Assembly: GCA_964016885.1 (NCBI GenBank)
Contig: OZ024743.1
Coordinates: forward strand, 193,136,155-193,200,154
Length of the DNA stretch: 64,000 bases
Source: Eledone cirrhosa
Lineage: Eukaryota > Mollusca > Cephalopoda > Octopoda > Eledonidae
Reading direction: 5' to 3'
The notes under the pieces were generated by a model, which searched no databases, had not been told where the DNA came from, and saw only the letters and a program-made list of their open reading frames with translations. Positions within the stretch are counted from its first letter, which is position 1, and the number at the start of each line of letters is the position of its first letter. A program made the translations under genes and the position numbers. Positions 33,801 to 47,500 of the stretch are shown here, one piece after another.

Positions 33801-36800
33801 GTGACCTTCCTTGTCGCCATTACCCATGTAATAATATATATAGAATAATGTAAATGCTATGTGCTAACAGCTTACTGTTGCACTATGGAAGAAATTTCAG
33901 GAAGTGTATGCTATGATGAAGACAACTTACACGAGTGAACTTCCATAATTGCGTTGTTCGCCTGCGCTCATCAGGTTTTCGAAGGATAAGTGGTACGCAT
34001 TTACCAGGTTGAGGTGCAATGTCAGAAATATCCAATACAAGGCCTAATACATTGCCAGTAACTTTCCCAGGTTCTTGAGGTGGGGCTGAACCTTCATTCT
34101 CTAGCATTCCTTCACCGGTCATACGCCACAGCTGAGACCGCTTGCCAAGCTCCTGTCATGAAAGGAAGAAAATGTTACAGATTATAAGAAATCTTGCTGT
34201 TTAAAATATAGCAACATGAAAAAAAAAAAAGAAGCTAAGGAATAGTAGCGGAGAGAGTATGGGCAGGGTGGCGTGATAAATTAGTCCCCCCCACCCCACA
34301 CACACCCCAAAAAAGTAAGAAAAAACAAAACATTAAAAAAAAATTCACTAACTTTTCTTTTAAACACAATCCGAGTGCTAATAGCATCGAGAACTAATTC
34401 TCCATTGTTGCGATCAGGATGACTGGCTGAGCTCTTGAGATGGAGTTCTCTGGAAATACAATAATAAATGCAAGAGTATGAGAAAAACAAACTGTTTTTA
34501 ACTAAATAGAACTTGTGAATAACTACTGAAGTTTGAACTAAACAACATCACTCTGGGAAGGATTACATCTGTCTAAATTATTGAAATTATATTTTTCTTG
34601 GTAAGGAGCAGTTGGCAAGTTTTGAACACATCAACTTTCAATCAGGTATCTAAACTTTTAAAAACTCCATATGAATTGCAATTTACTTAATTAACCAGTG
34701 TCATTAAAAGTCAAGTTTGTAGCTTATTAAAAAGCTTGCTATGTAGAATTTGTTTGCCCCTACAATAAAGTACCTTATTTCATATGCCTCAATTGATCTG
34801 ACTGAAAAATATGTATGGTTTATCAAAATTAACTGAGTTGCACAAATAAAAAAAATGATATTTGCCATTATGTGTGAGTAATTTTGTGCTATAAACAACT
34901 ACAATTTCAGACCTACTGGAAGTTGCAAAACAAAATATCTTGTAGCTTAATTAAAACATTTTCATATATGTATAGGAGTGTTCCGACCTCACACACTTAC
35001 ACCTCTCCAAGACAATGTCACTGGACCGAGACCTTTGGCGGTACTCAGTAATAGAGAAGACCCGCCTTACCTAAATACAAAGTAAAACCTACTACAGTCA
35101 GTAGGCATCTCTAACAAAATACACCCCCCCCCCCCCCCCCACCGCCCCTTTCAATGTAAAGTTATGTTGGTGCCACAACATCCAGGCCGAAACAAATGAG
35201 ATCGTGTAGGTGTCACGACAAAAAAAAAACACACAGTCCACGCTGTAATGTGGCCGTGTAGGCAACACGGTAAAAACCTCCCAGCCCCACACTGTAAATG
35301 TGGTTGGTGTTAGGAAGGGCATCCAGCTGTAGAAAACCCGCCAGACAGTCCACGCTGTAATGTGGCCATGTAGGCAACACGGTAAAAACCTCCCAGCCCC
35401 ACACTGTAAATGTGGTTGGTGTTAGGAAGGGCATCCAGCTGTAGAAAACCCGCCAGACAGTCCACGCTGTAATGTGGCCGTGTAGGCAACACGGTAAAAA
35501 CCTCCCAGCCCCACACTGTAAATGTGGTTGGTGTTAGGAAGGGCATCCAACTGTAGAAAACCCGCCAGACAGTCCTATGCGAGCAAGACAATCACTCTTG
35601 CCTCAAGTGGGAAAACCCCCGTCCAAACCCATGCAAGCGTGGAACACGGACGTTAAACGTTGATGATGATGATGATGATGATGATGATGTGATGAAAGCC
35701 AGAATTGTGTATTTTTGAAGCTTTCATCACTCGCGACCAGCCTATGCATAGACATCAAGATATATTTCAACTTATCTATTTGTAAATAAAGTATGTATAT
35801 GAATTAGTAGTAGAGATAGCCATGCCATATATTTTTATATAGTTTTAACTATGAAATGGTTTTATTCATACATGAATAAGTTACTAAATAATCTCTACTT
35901 ACCCATTGAATGTAGCAGTAGCATCTAAGAAGATGAAGTTCTGATAACAAAGCTGTTCTCCCTCACCAGGTTTATTCATATTATATGTTGCATTGGTTCC
36001 CCCAGAGATTCCCAGAGTAATATATGGATTCAGAATTGGTTCATCCCATGCATATGGCACTAAGAAAGTAATGAAATAAAAAATGATAATGAGTGTCAGA
36101 TTTTCATGAAATAAATCTGAAATACCACAAAATTCTTCTACTCAATCAATAATTCAGATATTGATCTTAAAATTACCATCCATCACTAGCCCTTTTGATA
36201 TCAACCCACATGAAACCATCACTGATTTTATAGTACAAAAATGTCAGTTCATATCTAAATTAAAAACTTCAATCACAATTTTTTGTCAGACCCTCTCATT
36301 ATGTTCTAAACACCATCTAAATAAGTACAAAGATAATTATTTTAGTAAATCCCTCTAAATTCTTGATTATTTTCAAAATTAATTAAAACACATAAGCAGT
36401 GTATTTCATTAAAAGTATGGTAATGAAAGGGTTAAGTCATATCATCAAACAACATTCAGTTTTTTTCATTCATTTCGATTAACTAAAATTAATGTTTTCT
36501 TTTCACCTCTGCTAAAGAAACTACTGTATGAATGCAATGAAAATCTTTTCTATCGCAACAAGAAATCTAACTTACATGATGTCATTGGTTTAATGTATTG
36601 CTTCAGTAATGTATTGGTAACTCCAGCTTGGTGATACTGCACTGGAATCTGTTAATGTCAATGCAAATACATGAGCAAGAATATATAACAGAAAAAATAC
36701 TTCAGCTAAAATACTGAGGATGTATAAATTAAACAGATCCTATTTATCTTCATGATATAACTGCTACATTGCGTTGTTGGAGCGCCATGGAAAACTTTCA

Positions 36801-39800
36801 TCTTCAGGTTGTTGTTTAGACCCAGGTCAGCCCTAATCAAGTAGATATATGACCAAAGATATTCCAGCTGCGACAATCCTGTCTTTTGTTCTAGCAGTGT
36901 CTAGAACTACATCATCCATTGTGCCCTTCCTTTGATTAAGATGGTAAGATGTTATTTGAGAGACTTAGCTGTTATTTGTAGCAGATCATATACTCAGCTA
37001 GCTCAGTTGGTAGAACATTAGACTTTATTCAGGTACTATATCTGGCAAATCAATCAGTCAGTCATGCCTTGCTACATTAAGCCAAGACATTGGCTCTGCA
37101 ACTATGTGGTTTCCAGTTCAATTCTATTGCACAGTACATTGAGTAAGTGTCATCTACCATAGGTTTGAGTTGATCAAAGCTTTGTGGGTGAAAATTGTGG
37201 AAGCCCGCTGAAGAACTATTCCTGTTCTAGGGTGGTAGACTTAATCTGTTGGCCAGTCTAACACCACCATCAGGCCCTTGAGTACCTTTAACAGGTTCTG
37301 TTCTGTTGTAAACTTTTGGGCCAGGAATCTGGTCTGAGGAAAACTTCCTTTCTTCTTCTCACTAGTATTGGAGACCATAAAAAGAGTCATATGTATTGCT
37401 CTTTTCCAACAAGTCTCAGTGGCCATGAAAAGTGTCATTAGCACTGCTCTCTCATCACACTAGTTTTAGAAGCGACGAAAAGAGCCATAAGTATGGCTCT
37501 TTGACAACAAATCTCAGAGGCCATGAAAAGTGTCATGAGTGCTGCTCTTCCTTCCCTGATGGCACAGATATGCAAAACATTAAATATACTTGTAATCTAT
37601 ATGTCATATCTTTTATGGAATTTATTGGCAAAAGAGTTATGTTGAAGAACATGCCACATCAGTGGGAGAATATGAAACGACAACCAAATGGCTGGTAGGC
37701 TGATATTTACCAAGATGAAATGTTATATTATTAGTTGACAACACATTTTCATATTAGTTGTGCCATAGATATGACAACATCTCTAGTGCTAGTGCCATGA
37801 AAAAATGCACCCAACCATAGAAAACTTGTGAAACAAAGGGTCAGTAGGATTTCTCATCAGCTGTGTCAAGGACAACAACTTCTCTTGTGTTTGTGTCATG
37901 ATAAAATGCACTTGGTAGACCAAGGGATCATATGTTGAGCCCCTGGCTTATGTAGAGGTCAGGTACTCTGCCTGAGTACTGACTTGGTCTGTAGCATGAA
38001 GACAGATGCATGATGATGATGATGATGAAACATTTGTTGAATGATATTTCAAATAGGAAGAAAATGACATCCATATACTGAAAATAAGAGTCAAGTGTTG
38101 TAAAAGAAAATATACTAAAAATAATTATCTTCTACAAAAAGAAAATTTAATTTTGGAACTTACTAATGAGTAATTATCAATCCGGAAAGGAGGTGGCATA
38201 TCATCAGAGTTATAGAAGAGCACATGATGTGTGGGTCCCAACAGAATGACTTCTACTTTCAGCAGTAAGGAGTTGCCTTGCTCATCTCTACAACAAAAGA
38301 CAATAGCATGATATTAACCCAACAAATACATGACCAAGAACAAAGAATATTTAGATATGACAAAATCTATCCAGTCTACCATGTAAGGTGGTAGTGCTAG
38401 TGCCATGAAAAAAGCTCCTAGTTCACCATGTAAAGGGATAGTGTTGGCGCAACAACAAAACGCACTCAGCCCATCCTATATAGTGGTAGTGCTAAGACAA
38501 AAAGCACCCAGTTCATCCTGTAAGCTGGTAGTGCCAGAGTCATGATAAAATGTTCTCAGTCAATGCTGTAAAGTGGTTGGCATTAAGAGCATCCAACTTC
38601 AAAAATAGAAGGTATGAGCAGAAAATGGTCATCTGACCTGTCTGGCCTCAGAATATGACAACTTGTCTAACCTGTGCAAGCTTGGAAAATAGATGTTAAA
38701 TGGTGAGGATGATATTAGTAAATAGTAATCAATGAAGGACTTAAAATCAACCCTTCCTGACCTCTTGGGCAACTACATGAATATCACTGAAAAAATAATT
38801 GTTTCTACTTTAGGCACAATGCCAGCAATTACCCAGTGCATTACTGGTAAAAATAATTGTTTCTACTTGAAAATAAAAAAAGATAATATATGTACGAACT
38901 TGACAAAAATCACAATAATACCTCCCCAAAGAACTCAGGCTAAAGCAATGATGTAAAAAGATTACTGATTTGTGCAGAAAGTGGTATACATTACAGTAGG
39001 AAACAGAAGTGCACAAGTGGGCAGATTGAAAGTGTTAAAATAATACATTAAAAGTAGGAAAGTAGTGTTTTATATATAGGCATATGTAATTATTAAAATT
39101 AACATTTTTGTCTCTGAAATTATGAAAGAATGTTATGAAACATTCACTAATGAACTTTCACCACAGCTGCTATATGCTGGTAACACATTCTAATACAGCA
39201 ATAAATAGTCTTCATATAAAAACTGATGATAACTCACAAAGGAGCATTATATAGGGAAATCCAAGCGGGGGATTTGCAGTATCGATAGGTCGGACGCCAT
39301 GCTTTGACGCATAGAATTACGGCCCTTGCCATTCTGAGTTCAAATCCCGCCGAGGTTAACTTTGCCTTTCATCCTTACGGGGTCGATAAAATAAAGTACC
39401 AGTAATACACTGGGTAATTGCTGACCTTGTGCCAAAAGTAGAAACAATTATATAGAGAAATCGATTAATTGAATCTGCACTTTAATAACATGATTTATAC
39501 ATGATTTAATGTACAATTGACAGTCATTTTAGCTATTCAAAAACACACAAAATATGTTAAATTCATTTAGCATTTATCAAATATTTCTTAGTGTTAAAAT
39601 TTGTCACACTGTCACCACACTTCTGCATAGTTGACATAGTATCAATAATATTTAAGTCAGCCCACGTACATATAAACAAAATAAACAAACAAATAAATAA
39701 GTAAAAAAAATCATTTAATAAAGTTATAAAAATAAAAATTACTAGGCAATGAAATATTAGAAGAGGAAAGCAAAAGCTAGATGATTTGAAAAAACCACCA

Positions 39801-40158
39801 CCATCATTATCATAATTGATTTTACATCCACTTTTTTCCATGCTGACATGGATAAGACTTCTTGAAGTATTTTATGGTCAGATAACCTCCCTGATGCCAA
39901 CACTTACTTGTTTGAAGTAAGATACTTTATTCCACTGGCCTTCAGTCAATGAACACCGTAGCTCCAGAATATTTGTACAGGAAATTAACACATGTCTGCA
40001 GCAAAGTGAAGACGTGGAGACAAACAGACAGAGGCTTGTGTATGTGTGTATAAACTCATTGTTTGTATGTATATGTATTTGCATCCACAAGACTTTCTGA
40101 TACTTTACTGTACTAAAAAGTATGGGTTGGCAGCAGAAGGGGCTTCTGGCTGCAGCAA

Positions 40159-40194
<36 letters not shown>

Positions 40195-40381
40195 CACCAG
40201 TACACCTTGTAAAGTGGTTGGCATTAGAAAGGGCATTCAGCTAGAGAAACCATGCCAAATTTGGAACATATGAGCAAGATGGGTTGATTCGAATTATCTA
40301 GTCTTCGACAATGACAATCCGTCCAACCTATGTCAGCAAAGAAAGTGGACATAAAATATATAAAATGATGGTGATGATATA

Positions 40382-40437
<56 letters not shown>

Positions 40438-43400
40438 CACATATGAGAGTACTTCAAAGATATTGTGGAAAAGGACAGTTGTAAAAAATGGTTTATGTTA
40501 TGTTTATTTTTCAACATATGCTCTATCTAGGTCAATACACTTCTGCAAGTGTTAATACCAGCCTTTAATTTCATCTGTGTAAAACTGAGGGCCATGTGAT
40601 TTAAACCATGTCAAAGCAGCTTTTTTTTTACATCTGCAACTGGGGATCATCTTCAGCCTCATCTCTTCCACTTCTAAACCGACTTATCCATTTGTAGGCT
40701 ATTGATTTCTTTGGGGCATTGTCCTCATAAACTTGCTTCAGAGCATCAATGATTTGGCTGCTCTTCCACCCTAGCTTCACCATGAATTTGACTTCCGACT
40801 GGTGCTGCCATGTTGCAACAAGCATTTATGGCTTCATGTTAGAACATGTTATGACACATTAATATGAGAATGTACAGGTGCATTGAGATCAAGATCCCTG
40901 CAAATGATTTTTAGCTATGTACTTTTTCCACAAACTTTTTGAAGCCCCCACCCCCCTTGTATATATATATATACTCATGATGGGCTTCTTTACAGTTTCT
41001 GTTTATCAAAGCATTGGTTAGCCCAAAGCTATAGTGGAAGACACTTGTCTAATGCATTGAACTTGAAATTATGTGGTTGCGAAGTGAACATCATAACTGA
41101 ATAGCCATATCCCCATGCTTACCGTATGTTAATATGGAAGGAATCCACTTTATCAATCCTAAAACCACCTGACCAGCAAAAGACCTTAGAGTCATCAAGA
41201 ACCTTCACACAAAGAAGTGGATCAAAATCAACACGGGGCCAATGAAAAGGCATTGAACTCTTTGGGGGAGCAACCAAGGAATATTTCAGTTGTTCTTTTG
41301 GGTCCTGGAAAAAAAAATGAAATATTCTTACTACATACCTTCATGTTGATTTTTAAAAATAGAATCCCCAAAATGCAGTAAAAAGTAAGTAAGGAAGAAA
41401 CATTCTAAGACAAATTATGAGGAATGCCACCCAAGTAATCTAATATTTTGTGATTTTCATATTCATTGACAAAGTGTTGAATTCTGGCTGCACTATATAT
41501 TTCTCTTTGAGATGTGAAATTTCTGCAGTTGCAATATACTGTTTGATCATTACGTTGTCTTTTAATTGTTCCTTTTTGAAGATTTAGAAAAAAAATTCCA
41601 GATTCTAAGATGGAAATTTTTGACATTGAATTTTTTTTGTTGTTAATAAAATGCAACATATTTACTCTGTGAATAAAAAAAATTAAATAATGTGTGGTGA
41701 TGTATATTTTCTCAGTGAACAAAAAGGGGGATGATAAATTTACCAATAAAGTATTAGGCTTGACAATGTGTATTAGGCTCACAATGTAAGTATCTTGCAA
41801 TGAAATTACAAGTGATGTATTTATATCAATATAATTACCTGTGATGAATTTACACTGAACCATATTGGTTTCCTTCCAATGCAATGAGATACACAGAAAG
41901 TTGAAATATCACCAATAAAAGTAGTCGAAATATATGTATTTAAAAAACAGTGAAAATAAAGGACTGATAATGGGATTAACGTTACTTACTGGTTCTGTAG
42001 TAAAATGCTGTTGGATAATAGATAGTTTATACTGTGACTGATTATCCATACAGTAGCGTGGAGCAAAAGTGACAATGTTGGTATCACAGTACATGCCACA
42101 ACCTCGTTTTACTTCCATACCAATGGTAAAAACTCTGATTTGAAGAAGAAAAAAAGACTAAATAATAAGCAAAAAATATTGATTTCAGATAAATGGGCTA
42201 ACACCAAGAAAAACTTCTTCCAAACAATCCAACTTGGGAATATCTATGTGGTCATTAAAACTGCTAGAAACAGCAGCCAAATCTCCTTCAAATTAGAGAA
42301 GATTTCTTTTTAGCAATATAACTTGCATAATTAAAAAGTAAAATGAACTAAGATTAAGTAGGACAATGGCATGAATTTAGATAAATAAGTTAACTGGTGA
42401 TGTAATGAGTGACAACTGATCAAAGCAAACCTAAATAGACTATATGATGCTGATAAGATCCAATAAAGCCAAAACATTTTCCTAGTTGTTCTTTTGTCTG
42501 CAAACAATGATTTTCCCATAAGTATATAAATTTAGGGAAATTCTAAATTTCTTGAAATTATCTCCTTTTTGTTTGAGTGTTGTAATTTTGTTTAACATGT
42601 CATTCAGTACATCATTCTTTAACTTATCTAAATTAATGAAATTGGTCCTCTTAAGGTTTTTTTTTTTATTAGTAAATACAGTCCTAGTTATCAAAATGAC
42701 AAGATAATCATAGCCGGAATGCCTTTGCTCATATGTCAGTATAACCAAAGTTGACCTGTAGCTAAACAACAAGAAAAATAAAGCAAATGACATTACTAAG
42801 TATATGCTAACTAAAAGCAGTGATGGTACAAAATAATTTTACAAAGTTTCTTACCTATTAGGACTATTTGTAGCTTTAGAAGAAATGTGTACTTGGCGTG
42901 TACCAATGCCACTGTCCAATGTAAAACGAGGACACCTGGAATTAAATTTAGAATAAAAAAATCATTAGCCAGAGTGAGAACAGGATGAAGGAAGTTCAGA
43001 GAACCTTCCACAACAGGTCCCGTGGAACACAGTCATATGCTTTTTCGAGGTGTATGAAAAATGCATACACCTATTAGTAATACTACCATGATAGCTTGAA
43101 GACTTGCCTCAGTGTAAATATTTGGTTGGCTGTGCTGCATATGGGGGTAAAAACCAGACTGTTCATCAGCTAACTTGGATTCGACAATATCCCTGCATCT
43201 CTTTGCTAGACACTTAACATAGCCTTTACCAGAGAGGCTTAATAAGGAGATCCCTCTATAATTGGATCAATCTCTCTTGTCTCCCTTTCTGAAAATTGGG
43301 ATTATCACTTCCAATTGTTATTGCTAAGGAGCCTTTCCAGAGATCCAGGCCACCTGGCACACATGAGTCAGCCAGAGAATGCCTTCTGCATTTAAGGCTT

Positions 43401-44234
43401 TTAAAATCTTGGGTGAATTTCATTCTCTCAAGTGGCCTTGCAGCATTTGAGCTCTTTGATTGGAAGATTTTTTTTGTTTACTGCAAAGTTAAAGAATTCT
43501 CTCCACTACATAGACTGACTTCTTTCAAGGCAAGTTTGATGGAGGGTGTGATTAGAATGGGAATGATGCTCAAGAACAGAAAGGAGAAGAGTAACATAAT
43601 ATGGAAGGAGAGGTGAGTAATAGATAGCAACTGAAGTGTGAAAGTATGTGAGAACAGTAGATGTCAGATAAGTTAAAGTAGTAGTGTTGAACAAAGATTA
43701 AAATATATTTATTTTCCTTTTTAAATTAATGACTAGCAGAAAACCACCCGGTGGGCGGTTTTCTGCTAGCAAATCTAGTGTATATACTGATATTGTTGAG
43801 ATTTGGATGAGAAATGTTTTCGGCACCACATGTTCACCGTCTCTCGGTGTGTCTTTTATGCATGTATAAATATATATGTTATCTATACGGTGAAATCTTT
43901 GAAATAAATATATGTTAAAACGAAAAAGGAGAAAAAGAGATTAGTGACGGAAATATAAACGTTATACATAAACGTTATGATATAACGATGGAAATATATC
44001 TTCAAATGGTCCTTGGCATGGTGTCAAGTCAGAACCGCCTCGAACTGGTTACTTCTGGCTTGTGCAAGGTGTCTCTATAGCAACCAGCGATTCCCTCGGC
44101 CTCAGTGACCAAAGTCAGTGGAGAGGGGAAGGTAATGTTTCTATAGCGACAGTGTTTCTCTTGATAGTACCGAAGTGGAGAAAGGAAGGGGAAGGTAATA
44201 TTTCTGTAGCACCTACATTTGAGTTTTAGGGAAG

Positions 44235-44272
<38 letters not shown>

Positions 44273-44290
44273 GAAATGCCCATATATTTC

Positions 44291-44359
<69 letters not shown>

Positions 44360-44434
44360 CACACACAGAAATGTATATATATTTCTGTGTGTGTATATAT
44401 ATATTACACACACAGAAATATATATATATATTTC

Positions 44435-44485
<51 letters not shown>

Positions 44486-44541
44486 CACACACAGAAATGT
44501 ATATATATTTCTGTGTGTGTATATATATATTACACACACAG

Positions 44542-44591
<50 letters not shown>

Positions 44592-47500
44592 CACACACAG
44601 AAATGTATATATATTTCTTAGAACAAAATTATTATTAATGTTTTGCTGTTCATAACAATTGGAATTGAAAAATTACTTTTGAAATTATTAGTTATTTTAC
44701 TAATGCTTAGATATGTAAAAATGAAGCAATGTTTCTAATAATTGTTTCTACTTTTGGCACAAGGCCAGCAAATACTCAGTACATTACTGGTACTTTATTT
44801 TATCGACGCCGTGAGGATGAAAGACAAAGTTAACCTCGGCGGTATTTGAACTCAGACCGTAAAGGGACGTAACTCCATGCTATGAAGCATGGTGTCTGAC
44901 TCTCTACAGATTCTGCCAATCCACCGCCCTAATGTCTGTACGTAATGAGGGAGTGAGAGGGGAGAGAAAGAAAGGCAGAGGTGAAGTGACGAAGTGACTC
45001 TCTCCTCCTCCTCCATCTCCCCATTCGTCACAGCGATAGAGGGGAGGAATGTTAGTGTGTTACAAAGAGTGAAAGTGAGAGAAACAGACAGACTAAAAGA
45101 AAGGGATAGCTGGAGAGAGAGAGAGAGAGATAGCAACCATGCGCGCACGTGTTTCCACTGTCGGACAGACAGACAGAGAAATTGCTGGTTATATATTATA
45201 AGGTGATTTCAGCAAAGGAGGTGGAGTGGTAGAAGTGACAGAGCACTAAACTAAATACTTTTCAGTAATTAGTTATGTCTCAACATTCTGAAATCAAATC
45301 CAATCTACATTTCATATTTCCTGGGTTGATTAAATTACTGTGAGTCATGTATTAGGTTAACCCCTCAATTCCCTTTTTTACTAATGTAAAAAAACCAATA
45401 TTTATGTTATCTACTTAAAACTAACTCTTACCTCACCCTGTGAATTTAATAAACAGAATTAAAAAACAACAAAGAAACGATAGATAATAAAAATAATAGC
45501 AATTCAGATTGTTTGAGAAATTCTTCATAAAAACAATTGGTTGTTTATCATGCAATATGGCAAACTATTCCTTACAACTAAGGTAGAAGCATATATCAAA
45601 ATAAATTGTTATAAAGTATTTCTTACCATTGAAGAAGTATACTCTCAGATGCCACTGTTTGTTTTCCAGCTCTCATAGAACATCTGAGAAAGAAAAAAAA
45701 AATATAAACACAAACACACACACATATATATATTTTATGTCTGTTTTTTCCATGCTGGCATGGGTTGGACATACATACATGTATGTATATATGTATGTGT
45801 GTGTGTGTGTGTACACGCATGCACACATTTTTTAACTCTTAACATCCTGTAATGATTTAGCAGAAAATATCTAAAAATGGCTTTGTTAAATCAAATCTTT
45901 TTAGTACCTTTACTAGTGGATGAAAGACACTGCCTATGATTTTCAAATAATTTTGAAGATAATCAAGAATTTGGAGGGATTTTGTAATATAACTTTCTCA
46001 TTATTAAGTTGGCATTTTGAACATAACTTAAAGGTTTTTAAATAAAATTATAATAGGTTTTTAGATAAATGTAAACACTTTAAAATATAGTTTTGTATCA
46101 TAAAACAAATGGTGTTTTCAGGTAGGTTGGTATCAAAAGAGTTAAATAAGATACATGAGATGATGTAGTCCTACACATCCTTAAAACAATAGGATAATCA
46201 CTGCTTGAATGCCTTTGATCATAACAATCTTAGATGAGGATTGAGCTGGGGCTAATAAACAACAACACCCAAACTGCAAAATGAACACCAAAAAATTAAA
46301 GCAGAAAAAAAAGAAAAAAAATGAAAAAAAAGAAAAAAGGAGAAAAAAGAAAAAAAAGAAAAAAAAGAAAAAAAAGAAAAAAAAGAAAAAAAAAGAAAAA
46401 AAAAGAAAAAAAAAGAAACACATACCTTGTTGGACATTCTTTGTCAGTAAAACTGAAAAGTAAAGGTGTGACACTTTTTGCTCTCTCGTGGTCGTCTGAC
46501 TGACCTGCAGCTTCCTGTCTGGTGCTATCTTGTTTGAAAATCAAAGGGATGCCAGATTTATTGACAAGCCAATAGGGAGCTGAGATTTGGAGCTGCCAAC
46601 AGAAAACATAAAATAGGATCACTGTTAATGTTTTTTCAGCAAGTGCATTGGAGTATAAAGTTCCAACAAACTAACATGGAATATGGTTTTAGTTCTTGTT
46701 TAACCCTTTAGCATTTAAACTGGCCCTATCTGGCCAGAATTTCCTCACCTCTTTCTGGTTAAACTGGTTGTAACTGGTCACTCATACTGATGTTATGGTA
46801 TTGTTCTCAAAATAAATAATTTCAAAATCTCATAGATTTGATATTATGCAAGATAATTATGTGAGGTAAAGCATTTACTGTGAAAATATAATACTATATA
46901 TAGAGTAATGTAAATTCTAAAGGGTTAAAGGTTTTTCTATGCTTTTATTGGGAAAGGCATGATGGTCAAAATATTCCAATCCAATTCTTTATGTTTTGAG
47001 TTAAATATGCCACCAAGGAAAACTTTGCCTTTCATCTTCCCAGGGTTGATAAAATAAAGCAACAGTCAAATACTAGGGTTGATTTAATCAACTTTGCCCA
47101 TCCCACAAAATTGCTGGCCTCGTGCCCAAATTAAAAGTCAATATTTAACAGACTTTCTTTGATTCAATGACTAACTCTCACCTTAAGGGCTCCTCCTTTG
47201 CGTGCAATGATGCGTACAGTCAGAGCCAACATTCTAGCTTCACTATCGTATAGTTCAAATCTGGCTTTGTAATTGATAGTTCCTGGAGGGATCATCAACT
47301 CATTACATTCTCGGAAGTTTTCCAGTTGGATTCCTAGTTCAAGGTGCTGGCTCATGTCAGCCTGAATGTAGAGAATAGGGGAGAAAAACAGTGCCATAAG
47401 AAGCAGAAATAATAACAATAATAATAACAACAAAGAAATGAAGTTAAAAGAAAAAGTAAAATATCCAATGAAATTAGCAAAAATTCTTTGAATTTCTACC

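Noticed and set aside
34977..35591. ORFs of 73-93 codons with internal repeats, as a possible repeat protein
   Set aside because: They follow the 112-bp LINE tail units on the antisense strand. The period is not a multiple of three and no family is recognisable.
44219..44655. Several ORFs over 100 codons
   Set aside because: They are translations of TA/CA repeats (I/Y/T/H runs), not proteins.
46181..46622. Poly-F and poly-K ORFs
   Set aside because: They come from the A/G repeat next to exon 8. Only the exon 8 part of the 108-codon frame is real.
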